64,000 bases of DNA from Mycobacterium sp. ITM-2016-00317. Its GTDB lineage: Bacteria; Actinomycetota; Actinomycetes; Mycobacteriales; Mycobacteriaceae. A model generated the notes under the pieces. It was not told the origin of the DNA, made no database searches, and worked only from the letters and a program-made list of their open reading frames with translations. The position numbers and the translations under genes are program-made. Location of the stretch: the NCBI RefSeq assembly GCF_002968295.1, contig NZ_CP134399.1, positions 3,906,001-3,970,000 on the forward strand, written 5' to 3'. Positions 60,840-64,000 of the stretch are shown here, one piece after another (the stretch's first letter is position 1; the number at the start of each line of letters is the position of its first letter).

Positions 60840-61232
60840 CTAGCGCTCCTCGAGGACGGCGACCGCCGCGGCGGTGTCGGCCTCGTGCGTCAGCGACAGA
60901 TGGATCGTCACCTCTTTGAGGTGCTCCGCGACCGCCCCGGACAGGCGCACCCGGGGGCGGCCCCACATGTCCGTGATGACCTCGATGTCGCGGTGGATCG
61001 CCTCGGGCAGCACCGGCCGCTTGGCGAACCGCGACCCGGACCAGGCCTTGATCACCGCCTCCTTGGCCGCCCACCTCGCGGCGAGGTGGCGCGCCGCCGA
61101 CGAACTCTTGTCGGCGGCGTCGCGCCGCTCGCCCGGGGTGAACGTCTCCGCGAACACCGTCCCGGGCCGGTCCACCTGCTCGGCGAACTCCGGGATGGAG
61201 ACGAGATCGATGCCTATCCCGACGATGGCCAC
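60840..61232 (-). CDS. acpS: Holo-[acyl-carrier-protein] synthase
   Basis: A 130-residue phosphopantetheinyl transferase, the same length as Rv2523c. GIGIDLVSIPEF gives the Mg-binding aspartate, and RWAAKEAVIKAWSG the W-(A/S)-x-K-E-A motif with the second Mg ligand. VTIHLSLTHEADTAAAVAVL closes the fold. It transfers phosphopantetheine from CoA to the ACP domain of FAS I and to AcpM. GTG 61232 is 22 nt after the fas stop and has a leaderless -10 box, so it can be made both with and without fas. Confidence 0.95.
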   Translation of the reverse strand: MAIVGIGIDLVSIPEFAEQVDRPGTVFAETFTPGERRDAADKSSSAARHLAARWAAKEAVIKAWSGSRFAKRPVLPEAIHRDIEVITDMWGRPRVRLSGAVAEHLKEVTIHLSLTHEADTAAAVAVLEER

Positions 61233-61239
61233 GCGCAGC

Positions 61240-61245
61240 AACCTA
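61240..61245 (-). promoter_or_regulatory. -10 box (TAGGTT) for leaderless acpS
   Basis: On the minus strand TAGGTT ends 7 nt before GTG 61232, just inside the fas-acpS gap. Confidence 0.45.
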
Positions 61246-61254
61246 TCTCACGGG

Positions 61255-64000
61255 TCAACGCCGGTACACGCCGTTCTCGCCGAGCCGGGACGCCGGATCC
61301 AGCAACATCGCCGCCTCCTGAGCCTTCTCCGAGTGGTCACCGTCGAAACGCCGGTCGGCAGGCCGCTCGAACATCGGCGGGCCGCCCGCGATCGCCGAGG
61401 CCAGCCTGCGCTGTCCGGCCAGTGCCCGCTCCTGAGCCTGGGCGGTGTAGGCCGCCCGCTGCTCGGGGGCCAGTGCGGCCAGGAACGCCTGCGGATGCAC
61501 CAGGGCGATCAGACCGGACACGTGACCGAACCCGAGACTGGTGACCAGACCCGCCTTCAGCGGGTACTTCTCGCCCAGCCGCAGCGTCTCGCGCGGCCAC
61601 ACGAAGTGCGCCGAGGTCGCCAGCTCGTCATCGACACAGTCCAGGCTGCGGTTCGGCGGGATGACCCCGTCGCGCAGAATCTGGCACAGGCCCATCAACT
61701 GGAATGCCGCGGCACCGCCCTTGCTGTGACCGGTCAGGGACTTCTGGCTCACCACGAACAACGGGTTGCCCGGGGCACGGCCCAACGCGTCGGCCAGCCG
61801 CTCGTGCAGCTCGGTCTCGTTGGGATCGTTGGCCAGCGTCGACGTGTCGTGCTTGGACACCACAGCGATGTCGTCGGCACCCACACCCAGCTTGGCCAGC
61901 GAACGGGCCAGCTGCGACTCCGGGCCACCGCGGCCGGCGCCGAGGCCACCGAGGCCTGGTGCCGGGATCGAGGTGTGCACACCGTCGGCGAAGCTCTGCG
62001 CGTAGCCGACCACAGCCAGCACCGGCAGGCCCATCTGAAGCGCCAGCGCACCGTTGGCCAGCAGGATCGTGCCGCCACCCTGAGCTTCCAGGAAGCCGAG
62101 GCGGCGCCGGTCGTTGGCACGGGAGAACCGCGAGTCGCTGATGCCCTTGGCCCGCATCGTCTCGGTGTCGGCGGTGGCCGCCATGTCACCGAAGCCGATG
62201 ATCGCTTCCAGGGTCAGGTCGTCGAAGCCGCCTGCGACCACGAATTCGGCCTTGCCCAACCGGATCTTGTCGACGCCCTCCTCGACCGACACCGCGACCG
62301 TGGCGCACGCGGCGACCGGGTGCACCATCGCGCCGTAGCCGCCGACGTAGGACTGCATCACGTGTGCGGCAACCACATTCGGCAGGACTTCCTGCAGGAT
62401 GTCGTTCGGCTTGCTCCGCCCCAGCAGGTTTCCGTGGTACATGGTCTGCATCGAGGTCATGCCGCCCATGCCGGTGCCCTGCGTGGAGGCCACCTGACTC
62501 GGGTGCACCCAGCGCAGCAGCTCGGTGGGGGTGAAGCCCGAGGACAGGAACGCGTCCACCGTGGCGACGATGTTCCACAGCGCCACCCGGTCGATCGACG
62601 TCGCCATGTCGGGGCTGATGCCCCACACGGTCGGGTCGAAGCCGGTCGGAATCTGGGCGCCGACGGTCCGCGAGAGCTTGGTCTTGCGCGGAACGCGGAT
62701 CTCGGTGCCCGCCTTGCGGATCACCTCCCAGTCGCCCGAATCCGGGATCGGCCGGGCCGCGGTGTGCTCGGGATCGAACTCGACGAACGCCCGCGCGTCG
62801 GCCTCGCTGGACACCACGAACCGGAAGTCCTTGTCCAGGAAGACACTGACCAGCAGCGGCGACGCGTGATCGGGGTCGATCGCGCCGTCGTCGACAAACT
62901 CGCGGATGCCGCAACGGCTCACGACCTCGTCGTGGTAGCGCTCCACGATCTCCGACTCGTCGATGAGCTCACCGGACTCGCTGTCGTACCAACCCGGTCG
63001 GGGATCGTCCTCCCACTTGATCAGGCCGGTGGTCCACGCCAGCTCCAGTACGCCCGCGGCCGAGAGCTCGTTGTCGACCTCCATCTCGTAGCGCGTGCGC
63101 GACGACCCGTACGGGCCCAGCTCGGCGCCACCGACGATGACGACCATGTCGGCCGGGTCGATGTCGAGGTCGGCCCACTCCGGCGCGGGCGCGGTGACCG
63201 CGGGCCGTGGGGGTGACGGCAGCGCGGCGATCAGGTGATCGGCGGCCTCGTCGTCCTCGTCCTCGTCGGCCGGGGCGGACGTCGCATCCTCACGGGCCTT
63301 GGTGGCCAGCGCGGACAGATCCAGCTCCGCTTCGGCCAGTCCGCCGGTCAGGTCCGCCTGCACGGGTTCGCGGGCGGCGGCCACCTTGGTCTCCACGTCG
63401 CACAGATCGAGCAGCATGCTCGCCATCTGCTCGGTGGAGTAGGTGGTCACGCCCGCTTCCTCGACCGCGTCGACGATGACGTCGTTGTGACCCATCAGTC
63501 CGGTCCCGCGGGTCCAGCCGATCAGCGCGTGCGCGAGGCTGACGCGCTGCGCCCATGAGGTTTCGGCCTTCCAGCGGGCCACGACCGCGTCCAGCGCGGC
63601 CTTGGACTCGCCGTAGGCGCCGTCGCCGCCGAACATCCCGCGGTTCGGGGATCCCGGCAGCACCACGTGCAGCCGGGCCGCGATGTCCCGGTCGGAGCTG
63701 ATGTGCGACAGCCCGCCGATGAGCCGTTGCACGGCCCACAGCAGCACCTTCATCTCCATCTCGGAACGCGAGCCCGCGTCGGAGAGGTCTCCCCCGACCC
63801 GCGGTGCGGCGAACGGGAACAGCAGCGTCGGGGTCAGCGCGTCCTTGAGGTGGATCGACTTGGGCCCGAGGCTCTCGGTCTGTTCGGTGCCGACCCACTC
63901 GACGAGCGCGTCGATGTCGTTGTAGGAGGCCATGTTCGCCGGCAGCACCCACAGCTTCGCACCGAACCGGGCATTGTCGCGGTAGAGCTGACGGTAGAAC
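61255..64000 (-). CDS. fas: Type I fatty acid synthase, C-terminal part (ketoreductase-ketosynthase), partial
   Basis: The frame enters from the right edge and stops at TGA 61255-61257; about 914 residues are visible of a protein near 3,000. The first part belongs to the ketoreductase region (FGAKLWVLPANMASYNDIDA, then VVLPGSPNRGMFGGDGAYGE). From about residue 480 the ketosynthase follows: TQGTGMGGMTSMQTM, the nucleophile in VAACATVAVSVEEG, the first histidine in VSKHDTSTLANDPNETE and the second in LTGHSKGGAAAF. FAS I makes C16-C26 acyl-CoAs de novo and feeds mycolic-acid elongation. acpS follows in the same direction. Upstream domains (AT, ER, DH, MPT, ACP) lie outside the window. Confidence 0.95.
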   Translation of the reverse strand, partial: FYRQLYRDNARFGAKLWVLPANMASYNDIDALVEWVGTEQTESLGPKSIHLKDALTPTLLFPFAAPRVGGDLSDAGSRSEMEMKVLLWAVQRLIGGLSHISSDRDIAARLHVVLPGSPNRGMFGGDGAYGESKAALDAVVARWKAETSWAQRVSLAHALIGWTRGTGLMGHNDVIVDAVEEAGVTTYSTEQMASMLLDLCDVETKVAAAREPVQADLTGGLAEAELDLSALATKAREDATSAPADEDEDDEAADHLIAALPSPPRPAVTAPAPEWADLDIDPADMVVIVGGAELGPYGSSRTRYEMEVDNELSAAGVLELAWTTGLIKWEDDPRPGWYDSESGELIDESEIVERYHDEVVSRCGIREFVDDGAIDPDHASPLLVSVFLDKDFRFVVSSEADARAFVEFDPEHTAARPIPDSGDWEVIRKAGTEIRVPRKTKLSRTVGAQIPTGFDPTVWGISPDMATSIDRVALWNIVATVDAFLSSGFTPTELLRWVHPSQVASTQGTGMGGMTSMQTMYHGNLLGRSKPNDILQEVLPNVVAAHVMQSYVGGYGAMVHPVAACATVAVSVEEGVDKIRLGKAEFVVAGGFDDLTLEAIIGFGDMAATADTETMRAKGISDSRFSRANDRRRLGFLEAQGGGTILLANGALALQMGLPVLAVVGYAQSFADGVHTSIPAPGLGGLGAGRGGPESQLARSLAKLGVGADDIAVVSKHDTSTLANDPNETELHERLADALGRAPGNPLFVVSQKSLTGHSKGGAAAFQLMGLCQILRDGVIPPNRSLDCVDDELATSAHFVWPRETLRLGEKYPLKAGLVTSLGFGHVSGLIALVHPQAFLAALAPEQRAAYTAQAQERALAGQRRLASAIAGGPPMFERPADRRFDGDHSEKAQEAAMLLDPASRLGENGVYRR

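Overview
The window is a GC-rich chromosomal segment from a mycobacterium, most likely a fast-growing environmental Mycolicibacterium; species cannot be decided from the sequence alone. The reasons are G/C-saturated third codon positions, frequent GTG starts, ATGA/GTGA stop-start overlaps, TANNNT -10 boxes set 6-8 nt before start codons (leaderless mRNAs), and a gene order that follows, from memory, the M. tuberculosis stretch pepN (Rv2467) to fas (Rv2524c). Locus numbers quoted here are recalled homologues, not search results.

Layout. 1-2.2 kb: end of pepN, two HNH-type genes and, between them, a DUF5130/TPM-like gene and ctaJ, whose homologues belong to the respiratory supercomplex. 2.5-13.7 kb: truncated haemoglobin glbO, a hotdog thioesterase, the giant NAD-dependent glutamate dehydrogenase, EttA, a second SSB, and a CopD-CtaG membrane protein with a frameshift. 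13.7-19.2 kb: glycerolipid operon (WS/DGAT-like, plsC, plsB2); plsC is frameshifted in its lysine-rich tail. 19.3-25.4 kb: tRNA-Arg(TCT), haloperoxidase-like hydrolase, TetR with a duplicated 12-bp operator, SnoaL-like protein, dienelactone hydrolase, a PE-PPE-domain protein that appears to lack its catalytic serine, acyl-ACP thioesterase and echA14.

25.4-36.4 kb: the branched-chain amino-acid (leucine) catabolic block. bkdABC encode the branched-chain keto-acid dehydrogenase. accD1-accA1-fadE19-maoC-citE run from methylcrotonyl-CoA carboxylase to a CoA lyase, divergent from the TetR repressor BkaR with two clear operators between them. 36.4-44.3 kb: two tiny membrane proteins, an S9 peptidase, a proline-rich membrane protein, an MFS transporter, mycolate reductase cmrA, a HerA-like ATPase, oligoribonuclease and tRNA-His.

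44.3-55.1 kb: an accessory island between tRNA-His and the ldtMt2 homologue, which I do not recognise from the core mycobacterial order. It starts with a decayed SDR-like remnant. Then comes a tightly overlapping seven-gene operon: IMPase-type phosphatase, two-part sodium:solute symporter, N-carbamoyl-amino-acid-hydrolase-like amidohydrolase, amidase and two APH-fold kinases. A GntR/UTRA and a LuxR-type regulator lie divergently, and a second amidase closes the island. An identical 16-bp motif sits before the operon and before the luxR gene, which suggests a locally controlled import-and-degradation pathway for an amide or ureido nitrogen compound. This is the best candidate for an undescribed system here.

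55.2-64 kb: L,D-transpeptidase ldtMt2 homologue (frameshifted), tRNA-Lys(CTT), small conserved proteins, bcp, an M20 dipeptidase, an FNT-family channel, acpS and the 3' part of the FAS I gene. Three conserved genes each carry a single-base frameshift, which points to sequencing errors as much as to biology. No insertion sequence, CRISPR array or rRNA gene was seen.
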